DNA from: Megascapheus bottae
Taxonomy: Eukaryota; Chordata; Mammalia; Rodentia; Geomyidae
Direction: 5' to 3'
Length of the DNA stretch: 64,000 bases
NCBI GenBank assembly: GCA_024803745.1
Contig: JANJXV010000024.1
Coordinates: forward strand, 8,774,106-8,838,105
A program made the position numbers and the translations under genes. Below the pieces are notes generated by a model. It made no database searches. It saw only the letters and a list, made by a program, of their open reading frames with translations, and was not told the origin of the DNA. The first letter of the stretch is position 1. The number at the start of each line of letters is the position of its first letter. Shown piece after piece: positions 45,508 to 56,900 of the stretch.

Positions 45508-46170
45508 TCAACCACTCTGGAAAGCAGTGTGGAGGTTTCTTAAAGAACTGAAAATAGACCTTCCCCACGATCCCGCCATACCACTCCTGGGCATCTACCC
45601 TGAACATCATAATGATAAGGACACCTGCTCAGCTATGTTCATCTCTGCACTATTCACAACAGCAAGCGATGGAAATAATCCAGATGCCCTACTGCAGATG
45701 AATGAATAAAAAAATGTGATATATATATGTATATATATACACACACAATGGAATTCTACATAGCCAACAGGCAAGATAAAATAATGGCATTCGCAGGGAA
45801 GTGGATGAATCTAGAACAAATCATGTTGAGTGAGACAAGTCAATACCAAAGGCGCATGGTATCCTTAATATGTGGCTATTAGATCCAAACAGTACAAGAG
45901 TGATGACTCAATATTTGCATACCCAATGCTATGGACATGGTATTGGAAATATAAACACAACTACATAGACATAAAAATGTATGACTATAGACATGATGTT
46001 TTATTACATAGATTAATATGTATCTATGACATAAAAACCCTCAGCCTAATTTTGATTATGTTCTAAAATATAAGTGTCAGTGATTATATAGAGAGATTCC
46101 TTTCTTGAATACTTGTTTGATAAATGTGTCATTTGAAATATGATGTAAAAAATCAATGTTAATAAGTTCT
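45508..46170 (+). mobile_element. Older LINE-1 ORF2 3'-end fragment
   Basis: The sequence resembles the end of ORF2 (ACTCTGGAAAGCAGTGTGGA, and later GGAATTCTACATAGCCAACA). It is corresponding sequence to 18350-18720 in the younger copy but diverged, and is broken by a TA/CA microsatellite near 45719-45746. Confidence 0.75.
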
Positions 46171-46639
46171 GTAATAAAAAAGCTAGAGAATTTACTCTTC
46201 CTGACTTCGAAATACACTACCAGCTACAGTGATGAAGACTAGGTGGTACTGGCAGGAGACACACAGATCAACAGAACAGAGATGACTGCCAGAATACGTG
46301 CTTAAGTGTATGGCTAATTACTCCTCTACAGAGTTGTCAGAGTAATTCAATAGAGGAGAATGTAATTTCTTCAGTAAGTAGTGCTGAGATGATGGGATAT
46401 TTGCATGCACAAAGATAAATTCAAACTCTTCACTTTCACATGCAAAAAAATTAAGCATAAATGAATGATAAGCCTAAACAGTAAAACCCAAGGCCATAAA
46501 CTTTTTGAGAAAAATGTAAGAATAAGAATACAATACTTAAAATATAAGGACAAATTTCTTCCAAGCAGTAGAATAAAAAACTGCCAAGTTGGACATCTTC
46601 AAAATTGAAAATATTTTCTGCGTGCTTCTGTCTCATACA

Positions 46640-46945
46640 TGTTGTCTTAGCTCCTCAGGATGCCGAAATTGAGAGGGTTATTGTTTAAGGCTAGTGAGGC
46701 AAAAATTTGGTGAGATTTCATCTTACCCAATATTTGGACGCATTAATATATTCCAGCCATTTCAGCTGCAGTATGAAGCATTAACAGGAAGGTCACAGGC
46801 CAGCTTGAGCAAAACAACAACAACAAAAAGTAAATCTTATCTCAAAACTAGCCAGAGCAAAAAGAGAGATATAGTTCAAGTAGTGGAGGACCTGCCTAAC
46901 AAGCACAAAGCTTTGAGTTCAAACCCCACTACCAACAAATAGAAA
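46640..46945 (+). mobile_element. Degraded B1/ID-type composite SINE
   Basis: Head remnant GTCTTAGCTCCTCAGGATGC and tail TTTGAGTTCAAACCCCACTA with an A-rich end, sitting in the older LINE-1. Confidence 0.6.
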
Positions 46946-47072
46946 AAATAAATTAAGCATTTGTTTTTCAAAGGACACTAAAAGACAAACCACAAAAATG
47001 GAAAAAATATATACAAATCACATACCTAAGTGTCCAGGATATATAAATAACTCATAATAAAATAGCAATTTG

Positions 47073-47278
47073 GGGGCTGGGAGTTGGGCCTAGTGGTAGA
47101 GTGCTTGCCTAGCAAGAACAAAGACCCGGGTTTGATTCCTCTGTACCACATACATAGACAAAAGCCCCAAGTGGTGCTGAGGCTCAAGTGGTAGAGCTCT
47201 AGCCTTGAGAAAGTCCAAGGACAGTGCTCAGGTCCTGAGCTCAAGCCCAGGACTGGCAAAAAAAAAGAAAAGAAATTT
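47073..47278 (+). mobile_element. ID-like dimeric SINE
   Basis: Full copy inside an older LINE-1. The flanks repeat AATAAAATAGCAATTTGG / AATAAAATAGCTATTTGG (one mismatch). Confidence 0.92.
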
Positions 47279-47558
47279 AAATAAAATAGCTATTTGGAAA
47301 TAAGCATTAAAATTTGAATAAAAATGTCATGAAAGAACTTACAAAAATGCTAATAGACACATGAAGTGATGCTCTTAACTTCTGAGGAAATAAAAAGGAA
47401 ATTCCTCCTCACGCACAAATATCTGTAATCAAAAAGAATAAACAATGACCAATGAAGATGCTGAGACAATGGAACTCTTGTGTACCACTGATGGGAATGT
47501 ATTGGTGCAGCAAGTGTGGAAAACAGTTTGTGCAATTTCTTTCAAAAGTGAATTTACC

Positions 47559-47751
47559 TGGGCCAGGAACGCGGCCTAGTGGTAGAGTGCTTGCCTGTCG
47601 TGCACAAAGTCCAGACTTTGATTCCTTGGTACCACATACACACAAAAAAATGTTGGAAATGGCACTGTGGTTCAAGTGGGAAAAGCCTTGGGAAGGCCCA
47701 AGGACAGTGCTCAGACCATAAGCCCCAGGACTGGCAAAAAAAAAAAAAATT
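47559..47751 (+). mobile_element. ID-like dimeric SINE
   Basis: It has the 13-bp duplication AAGTGAATTTACC at 47546-47558 and 47752-47764. Confidence 0.94.
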
Positions 47752-48367
47752 AAGTGAATTTACCATCTTATAGCTCAATATATGTACTACTATATATGTA
47801 CTATCTACTATCTACTACTATTATTCTACTACATGCCTAGAGAAATTAAAATAGGTGGACATTCAAAGACTTGAACATACCAACATTTTTCTAATAAAAA
47901 CTATAATCAATGATGCATCACGCATTATTGATATATATGTACTGATGACTATCTGTTTCTATGCACAATTTTAATAGATATTTGTATATCTGTACATCAA
48001 AATGACATTAATATGATGAAATCCTATAATCCATGTCCTATATATATTTTTCACTCACAAGAAAATGTGTGTATACACAACTACAAATTAGTATCTCCAA
48101 AGTTTTTATCCCAGAGAAAACCTGTGTTCTAAGTTTACCTGGTAAACTCCATGTTCCCAAGCTATGTCACCTTTCACCATCTCTCATAAGACAACACAAC
48201 AATAAAATATGCCTGATAGGGATGACATGGCTCAAGAAGAAATGTACTTATTACCTAACTTACATAACAATAACCCCTCTGTAAGTCACCTCTACAATAA
48301 CAAAATATATTAAAAAATAAAATATGCCTCAGAATTTTAGGGATTAAATAATAAGTAATCTATAAAC

Positions 48368-48630
48368 TGGTGGGCACTAGTGGTTCATGCTTGTAAGCCA
48401 GACTACTCAGGAGGCTGAGATATGAGAATTGTGGTTCAAAGCCAGCCTGGGCAACGCGGTCCTTGAGAATTTTATCTCTGACTAAGCACACACATATGTA
48501 TTAGAAAAATATATATTTTTTAAAAAGGGACAGAAATGGAGCTGTGATTCCACTCAAGTGGAAGAGCACTAGCCTTGAGCAAAAGAACTCAAGAACAGTG
48601 CCCAGGCCCTGAGTTCAAGCCCCAGGGATC
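48368..48630 (+). mobile_element. Composite SINE
   Basis: Head with CTACTCAGGAGGCTGAGATA, tail half with CACTCAAGTGGAAGAGCACT and CCTGAGTTCAAGCCCCAGG. Confidence 0.85.
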
Positions 48631-48676
48631 ACACACACATACACACACAGATACAGACACACACACACACACACAC
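48631..48676. repeat. CA-rich microsatellite
   Basis: An interrupted CA run replacing the A tail of the SINE at 48368-48630. Confidence 0.95.
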
Positions 48677-49184
48677 CGCACTAGACAGGCATAGTAGTAG
48701 CTGTCCTAATAAATCCTACCCAGAATTACTTATCTCTTTCACTAACACACGGAGAGAAGGAAGTCACCTGGTGCCATGGAGAAAGCAACTTCTGCCCTTC
48801 CACTCTCTAACATTTCATTCTCAGAGTCTCAAATGCCCAAGTTGCAAATAAGATCCATGATATTTAACTCACAGGACTTATAATTAGGAAAATGGCACCA
48901 AGAATTTTGTAAAAAGCAAAGGGCAATAATCTTATGAAGAGTCACACTATTATGACCTCTCTCCATCTGTACTACCTGCAATATGTTTCTAGAAGAACCA
49001 GAATACCCACCCACGGTCTATTATGGTGTCAACCCTTAAGGGAATAATAAACTTTCCTGGCCATGGTGGCAGTGCCTAGTCATTTTCAAAGTAACTTTAA
49101 CTCCCTTGTTGTTTGAAGGCAAAATGAGAGGAGCTGTGTTACTCCCTATCTGAAACACGCTGCCTGTCCTCAGAGCTATCAGGC

Positions 49185-49484
49185 TCAGCTAAATATGGCC
49201 CTGGCCACTATGTTAATAATCCCTGCTGGGTCTGAGACCTCCATCCACCACTGATGTGACATTCTTTGTGTTCAAATATCTAGCTGACGTCTGATGCTTA
49301 AAACAGCCCATGCTTTCACCCTGTCTACATTGTCACAGCCCTGTATCACCACTCTTAAAAGGCTCCTGCAGCCACTCCCAGCACCAGTTGTTGACCAGCC
49401 TGCGCATTTGCCTCCTTGCCTGCCCAGGGCTGTCTTGAATGCCTGGTCCTTCCAGCTCCTTGGGGGTCTGACAAAGCAGGGACC
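49185..49484 (+). promoter_or_regulatory. LMOD2: Candidate LMOD2 proximal promoter and 5' UTR
   Basis: Unlike most of the surroundings, the 300 bp before the ATG is free of SINEs. It holds a CArG-like box CTAAATATGG at 49189-49198 (one mismatch to CC(A/T)6GG), a TATA-like CTTAAAAGG at 49354-49362 and an E-box CAGTTG near 49385. Start near 49385-49395 would give a roughly 90-100 nt 5' UTR. SRF control of leiomodin genes is known for the family; use of these sites here is inference. Confidence 0.4.
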
Positions 49485-49757
49485 ATGTCTACGTTTGGCT
49501 ATAGAAGAGGACTTAGTAAATATGAGTCCATCGATGAGGATGAACTCCTGGCTTCCCTTTCACCTGAGGAGCTGAAGGAGCTAGAGAGAGAACTGGAAGA
49601 TATTGAACCTGACCGAAACCTTCCTGTGGGGCTAAGGCAAAAGAGCCTGACGGAGAAAACCCCCACGGGCAACTTCAGCAGAGAGGCACTGATGGCCTAT
49701 TGGGAAAAGGAATCCCAAAAGCTCTTGGAGAAGGAGAGGCTGGGGGAGTGTGGAAAG
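49485..49757 (+). CDS. LMOD2: LMOD2 coding exon 1
   Basis: 273 nt (residues 1-91). ATG is in the context GGGACCATGT. It encodes the N-terminal tropomyosin-binding helix (DEDELLASLSPEELKELERE) and the segment GNFSREALMAYWEKESQKLL. The donor at 49758 is GTAGGC, in phase 0. Codon third positions are mixed AT/GC, unlike exon 2. Confidence 0.96.
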
Positions 49758-51106
49758 GTAGGCTCTCTGGACTTTTGCTTGGCTGCCCCCACTGCTCTCA
49801 ACCCCCTCTATCCCAATCTCTATCTTCCCTAACCTCTCAGTTCTCATCACTTCCACCTTCTTCACAACTCTTTTGTACTAGTTACTGAAACATTTCCCAG
49901 GCTGAAATGTAGTCTTTTAACTCCTATAACCAAGAGCAAATGAATTATAATAGCAAAAAAAAATATCAGAGTGTTTTGATTGACTGAACATGGTATCCTC
50001 CAGAGAAAAATAGTTCACAATCAGGGCATGGTTTTAAATGTTTACCAACTATCAAAGTCCTGTACTTGTAAGTTGTTTTTGTAGCCTAATGTCTCTTTCT
50101 GGTACAGATTTTTTTCCACTTAGGTATTTTTGTTTTCTGTTGCTTTTATTGTAATGGTAGCTGGCTACAGTAAAAATCGGTGTATGTTTCCATGCTCTGA
50201 AGTGTGACGGGTCATATACATGGAGCTGAGAGTCCCAGGGGGCTCATTTCTAGTCTCACTCAGTCCTTACACTCAAACAGTCACTTGAGGATGCTGATTC
50301 CACCTGTTCAATGAAGGAATGCAACATGGTGTTTTGGTGAATTAAGAACATCTTGGAGATTTTGAAATGTTCTACACCTTCACGAGAAAGACCTTTATGC
50401 GTGTAGACATACTTTTGCGTAGACTTTCAAAATAACCCTTCTGAGGACCCAAGTTAAAAATACCTGTATAGATCATCTAGAAAAGTCCTTTCTACTTTAT
50501 GATAAAGATTCTGAGACCACAGGGTGCTCATGCCAGTGACTGAGATCTATTAAGCACTGTGTGTTGCCCAGGAAACAGTTAATTCAAAGTTACCAATGAG
50601 TTATTGCTAGAAAGAAATGTCAAAGACTAGTCATTAATGCAATAAAATAATAACATAAGAAAGATTCTTTAATGTGTAGAAGAACAGAGATCACAAGCAA
50701 CATTTTTAAAACCCTGTGCTCCTCTGTAATCCTTTAAAGTCAAAATGGCATAAAGCCAGCCATAAGCCAACCACAGAACTAATCTGGAGCTGATGGATGA
50801 TCTTGATGGTAAGTGTGTGGGCTGCATTTGCAGCAAGATATGTGTAAGCTCTGTCCATGTCAATCATCATAGGACGAATCCTGGGACCAGGCCAGGGTCT
50901 GCCTAGGCCACTGTGGCTATCTATATTGAGTAGCTAGAAGGGGATGACAACACACACACACACACAACCAGGATTTGGACTGGTCAATTTTTCCACAACT
51001 ATAATTTTAGGACTTGTTTCTTTGAAGTGAGAATGAGTGTTGAAAACCTAATGAAACTTAATGACATATTTCATTTCATTTTATTTCAGACATTTTATTT
51101 GAAAAA

Positions 51107-51185
<79 letters not shown>

Positions 51186-53263
51186 TTAAGTCACCTCCAC
51201 GTAGCCAACACATACATATGGGGTCAACTCTGGCAGTAATCAACAAAGGCATTTTAATGGCATAATGTCATGAGAGCGGCAAGAAGCAAAGAACAAAGAT
51301 TGCTGTCAGCTGTTGATGAAACCAGTCTCCTGCTGCCAAAGGTTTTGCTACTCTTTGCCAGTGGCTTATCAGCCCAATTAGAGAGGCTGTCTTGTTGATG
51401 AACTTTGATTCCTTTCTCAGCTGGTTAATTTTTCTCCCACTCCACTGTCACTGCTGGCCAGCTGTCTGTTGTCACAAGGGGTGCTAGCCTAAGGCTGCTG
51501 ACCTAGGGTGTAAATCCATTCCCACCATAGGGAAAATCTCAAAGCAGCTGAGCGGGGAGGGGAAGCAGGGTCGCTTTGTAAACGAAGGACAGAGTGGAAA
51601 GGACAATGAGGACTGGAGAAGCTGAGGTTATAGACCAGAGACTCTAAAGGAGCAACACCTGCTGAATCACAGCCCACCTAGGTTTGCGCAAATGTATGGC
51701 CATGTACAGCTCTGAAGGCAGTTAAGTGCAGAGACCCAGCTGTCCTCTTGGGGTAGCTGCTGGATCTCACGTGCAGGTGGCCACTGGCTTTCTTGCACTA
51801 TCTCATTTCCTTCTTACTTCCCTGGACTAGGGAAACTTATTTAAGGTTAACTGTCAAACTGAAATTCAAACTCAGCTACTTTAGCATAACGAGTGTTTCT
51901 CCAAACTGAGGATCTGGGTCCAGTTCCCGGGGTGGCAACGTTAAAGGGCTCCTTGGTAGCTGCTGAATCAGAAATTGTAGAGATGCAGCTCGGGCAAATG
52001 TGGTCCACAAGTCCTCCAGATGCTTAGGACTCATTTTGACAGTTAAAAAAAAAAATCACTCGCTTTTGCTGCAGTTGCTTTTGTATCAAGACAACCAGTT
52101 CTTTATAGGGAGAAGCAAAACCAGAACTGAACACTAAGTCCCTGGCCTGCTTCTTCATGTAATGATGCCAGAGAGGTGATCAGGCCACTGCCTCCTCGAA
52201 ATCTTATTCTCTAAGTAGAGCAACGGCCACCATCTCACCATTTTTCCTCTCCTAGTCGCCCCTTCCCTTCTCTGTTCTCCAAAGGATCAAGGTTAGCGCC
52301 AATGCAGTGGCACACAGAAAGCCACATCATCCCAGGGCCTGAATGATTTATACAGGAGGGAAGGTTTGTCTTTTACACCCTCTTGTTTCCCAGCTGATGG
52401 TCTTTTTTCCAGATGTTTACCACCCGAGGTGACTGACCTCAGATTGCTCAAGAATATCTAGATTTTAGAACTAAGAATCCTGCATCTAGGGAAAATGCGC
52501 AGGCTCAGGACACTGGGTCATCTTACCCTACCTGACGTTATCAGTACTTTCTCTCAGGAATGATTCTGTGAGCAGCTCTTAACCCAAAGTCATCTTAGAT
52601 CCATGCAGAAAACCAGTATTTATCCAGGCCCTAGAGCATACTAGGAGTACAATGCTATGAAAATGCATTGCAGGGATAATTTAAGAGGGTGTCAAGGAAA
52701 GCTTTCTAGAAGAGGAATCATCTAGATGTTACATGACAGTCCCAAATATCTTCCCAGGTTCCTTTTGAGAGAGAAATTGCTCTTATGGACAAAGCCTAAA
52801 TATCTTAAGAAATCAAGGGGAAGTAGGGCATTGGTGTCTCATGCCTGTAACCCTATCTATTCAGGAAGCTGAGATTTGAAGATTGATGATGAAACACTTA
52901 TCTCCAATTAATCACTAAAAAGCTAGAAGTGAAACTGTGGCTCAATGGTAGAGGGCCCACAATGAATGAAAGCTAGGAGACAATGCCCAGGCCCTGAGTT
53001 CAAGGCAAAGAAAGGAAGAACAAATTAAAGAGAGAGTGCTGGGCGAGGTGGCCCATGTCTGTAATCCTAGCTACTCAGGAGGCTGAGATCTGAGGATCAA
53101 GTTCAAAGCTAGCTCAGGCAATACAACGCCGAGAGACTCTTCTCTCCAATTAATCACTAGAAAATGGGAAGTGGGGCTGTGGCTCAAGGGTAGGGCAGTA
53201 GCCTTGAGCTAAAGAGCTCAGGAACAGCACCCAGGCTGAGTTCAAACCCTATGAACCCCCCAG

Positions 53264-53335
<72 letters not shown>

Positions 53336-53858
53336 AGGGAGAGGGAGAGGGAGAGGGAGAGAGAGAGAGAGAGACAGAGGAAGAAGGAGAGGGAGAGGGA
53401 GAGGGAGAGGGAGAGGGAGGGAGGGAGAGAGGGAGAGGGAGGGAGGGAGAGAGAGAGGGAGAGAGGGAGAGCCCGCGCGAGGGGGGAGGGAGGAAGGGAG
53501 GAGGGAAGATGGAAAGAAGGAAGGAAGGAAGGAAAGGAAAGGAATGGAAAGGAAAGGAAAGCGGGAGGAAGGGAGATAAGGAAGAAAGGAAAAAGGAAAC
53601 AAAGACCAAGTAGATTAAATATAATGGTGTCATAAAAGGTAATTATACCTTTTATTCAAATAGTAAATAAAAGTTAAAAATATACACAAACCCAAGTACA
53701 CATACAGCTGATAATGGACTGAAATTATAAGGACAGATACAAAAGGAATAGGGGTGGTAGTGAGAAGAACTCCAAATTATTCTGGCATAAAAGGCTTCCT
53801 TTTGCTCTTCAGTTATGTCAAGAGCTAGAACCAGATTCATTTGAGTCCTTAAGGTGAG

Positions 53859-53905
<47 letters not shown>

Positions 53906-56900
53906 GTTCCTCTCCATGTGTCACTGAAGCTGTGGGTAAATTAAGCCCAAGCAGGTCATCCAGGAGTAGCTGACCCCTTCCCAGGCCATCACTGGGAATC
54001 TGCCACTTCAAACCACTGGTTAACTGGAGGCTAGTTTGTGATAGCAACTGGGCAAACAAATCTGGAGCCAGTGCAATGCTTTCCAAAGCTCCATCCATAT
54101 CCCTTAGGCAGCAGCAGTGGCAACAGGCCTTGCAGTCAGAACAGGTTTCCCAGGTAGAGAGAAGAATTAGGACTCTGGAAACAAGCAAAGGAAATGCTTT
54201 AAAAAGCAAACAAAAACAATAGATTAATGAGAAAACTATGAAGAAATTGGACTCTGGTGACATATTCTAGACTTGTTTTTTAACTATGAAATGTAACAAG
54301 AAAACAAAAAAAGAAGGGATTTCTTGGGCTTGTTTTTATAGTAGTTTTTTATATATAGTTTTTTAAAGACAGAATAAAATTATGTTTATCTGAAAACTTT
54401 GGATAATGCTACATAATTTAAAACTGCAAGGCTGGGTAATGACTTGCTTTTTGTTTTCTATTAGTCTGCATTGTTCGTTTCAATCCAGTGATGGCTAAAA
54501 TGATTTCCTTTCCTATCTGGCCTTCTGCAGACTATTTCATTTACCTGGAAGTTTTGAGTTAATTTGCTGACTGTTGTTCTATGTACAGCTGGATTTTGAT
54601 TTCCTGCTGTCCTAAGCAGTAGCTCTCCAGGGATATGGATTTTCTGTGGGTCTGTGCTGTGGCTCTACCACCTAAGTAGGTAAATACTAGAGCAGAAAAT
54701 GATGTCCTTGCTTCTGACACCACTGAGAAAAAATGGAGCTGAGAGCACCTGGCTTCAGTCTGTTACTGACAGCAAATCTGGGTTAGAATTTTTGTTCTAT
54801 TTCCTTTCTTTTTTTTTTTTTAGCATAGTTTTACTAGTCTAGGTTGGCCTGGACTTATGATCTTCCTACTTCCAACCTCTTGAGTGTTGGGAAGAATGGG
54901 TGGACATTAATAAAAGGAACTCGTGACTGTATTGTAGATCTTTGTTGCCCTCTGCGGTGGGTGGAAAGAGAGGATGAAGGTTGAGTCTAGACAGGAGGCT
55001 TGCGCTTGCTGTTTTAGGTAGGGGAATCAAGAAGGGCAGTCCTCAGTCAGAATGTTGAAAGATACCTCAGAGATTTCCCAGGGCAGAAGCTTTGCCTTTC
55101 TTGATCGGATCAGCAAGGGGAATGCTGGATGATGGCTAAACTCGGAAAGGTTCACCTTGGTCAAACAAGGGATGGTTAGCCTGCATAGCGGGTTTGCGCT
55201 GCTTGGCCTGGAGTCAGCTGTTGGGTTAGTTAACACAGCGCAGGGCCTAACGGTGTCCCCATGGCTACTCAGGTGGCAGAAGAAGACAAGGAGGAGAGCG
55301 AGGAGGAGCTGATCTTCACCGAGAGCAACAGCGAGGTTTCCGAGGAGGTGTACACGGAGGAGGAGGAGGAGGAGGAGGAAGAGGAGGACGAGGAGGAAGA
55401 GGAGGAAGAGGAGGAGGAAGAGGAGGAAGAGGAGGAGGAGGAAAGAATCGACACTGCCAAGGCGAAGCCACCGACGTTTACCAGTCACATGGAGAACATC
55501 CAGCTCTCCAACGGGCACGGTGCAAGGCGCGCCGAGTCCCCCGCGCCCGGGCCCGCGTGCGGGAACCCCACGGTGATCGAGGACGCCCTGGACAGGATTC
55601 AACACAACGACCCGGACACGGTGGACGTGAACCTGAACAACATGGAGAACATCACGTCGCAGACCCTGGCTCGCTTCGCCGAGGCGCTGAAGGGCAACAC
55701 GGTGGTGAAGAGCTTCAGCCTAGCCAACACGCACGCGGACGACAACGCCGCCCTGGCCATCGCCGACATGCTCCGGGTCAACCAGCACCTCGCCAGCGTC
55801 AACGTGGAGTCCAACTTCATCACGGGCAAGGGCATCCTGGCCCTGGTGCGCGCGCTGCAGCACAACACCGCGCTCACCGAGCTGCGCTTCCACAACCAGA
55901 GGCACATCCTGGGCAGCCAGGTGGAGATGGAGGTGGCCCGGCTGCTGAGGGACAACACCACCCTGCTCAGGCTGGGCTACCATTTCGAGCTCCCCGGACC
56001 CAGGATGAGCATGACCAGCATCCTCACCAGAAACATGGATAGGCAGAGGCAGAAACGCCTGCAGGAGCAACGGCAGCAGCCAGAGGGCCACGAGGGAGGC
56101 GGCGCCCACCTCAGGACCAAGGTCTGGCAGAGGGGGACGCCGGGCTCTTCTCCTTCCGCGTCTCCCAGGCACTCTCCCTGGGCGTCCCCCAAACTCCCCA
56201 AGAAAGTTCAGACCCGCCGGAGTCCCCCTCCCTCCCCTGCAGCCCCGCCCCCGCCTCCTCCCCACGCGCTGCCTCCCCCTCCCCCTCCCCCCGCCTCCCC
56301 CTCCCCCTCCTCCTCCTCCCCCTCCTCCTCTCCAAGAGAAGAAGCTCATCACCCGGAACATCGCCGAAGTCATCAAACAGCAGGAGAGGGCCCAGCGCGC
56401 GCTGCAGAACGGACAGAAAAAGACCAAGAGAGGCAAGAAGGTGAAGAAGCAGCCAGACAACCTCCTGAAGGAAATCAAGAATTCGCTGAGGTCGGTGCAA
56501 GAGAAGAAGATGGACGAGAGTTCTCGACCTTCCACGCCCCAGAGGTCGGCCCACGAGAACCTCATGGAAGCCATTCGGGGGAGCAGCATGAGACAGCTGC
56601 GGAGGGTAAGTCACCCCAGAGCGCACGGCCCCAGATGGCCTCAGAGTCAGCTCTCCAAATGCTTACTCCCATTTTGATTTCCACTCATCATCATCATCAT
56701 CATCATCATTATTATTACTATTGTGCCTATACTGGGGAGTACTTATACTGAGGGCCTGGGCGCTGGCCATGAGCTTTTTTTTTTTTTTTTTTTTCCAGTC
56801 CTGGGCTTGAGCTCAGGGTCTGAGCACTGTCCTTGGACTTTCTCAAGGCTAGAGCTCTACCACTTGAGCCTCAGCACCACTTCCGGCTTTTTGCTATGTA

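Larger units (their letters stand above)
46180..47870 (+). mobile_element. Older LINE-1 fragment interrupted by SINEs
   Basis: Diverged ORF2 sequence (tail of the region encoding the [14 protein letters not shown] segment of the young copy) starts near 46190. It continues around SINEs at 46640-46945, 47073-47278 and 47559-47751. It restarts ORF2 upstream of the sequence at 45508, so it is a separate copy or a rearranged one. Confidence 0.6.
34503..49184. other. Intergenic region between ASB15 and LMOD2
   Basis: Apart from the listed SINEs, LINE-1 pieces and microsatellites I see no gene. The stretches 35358-38259, 39211-41996, 42190-43529 and 43839-45507 are AT-rich with no recognisable coding sequence; the longest open frame (40373-40717, 114 codons) has no family resemblance I can recognise. 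Confidence 0.6.

Noticed and set aside
53184..53635. Arg/Glu and Ser/Leu/Pro ORFs of about 120-149 codons on both strands
   Set aside because: Low-complexity translation of the GA-rich purine tract.
55599..56626. Long minus-strand and alternate-frame ORFs (up to 289 codons) over LMOD2 exon 2
   Set aside because: High GC removes stop codons; these are shadows of the real LMOD2 frame.
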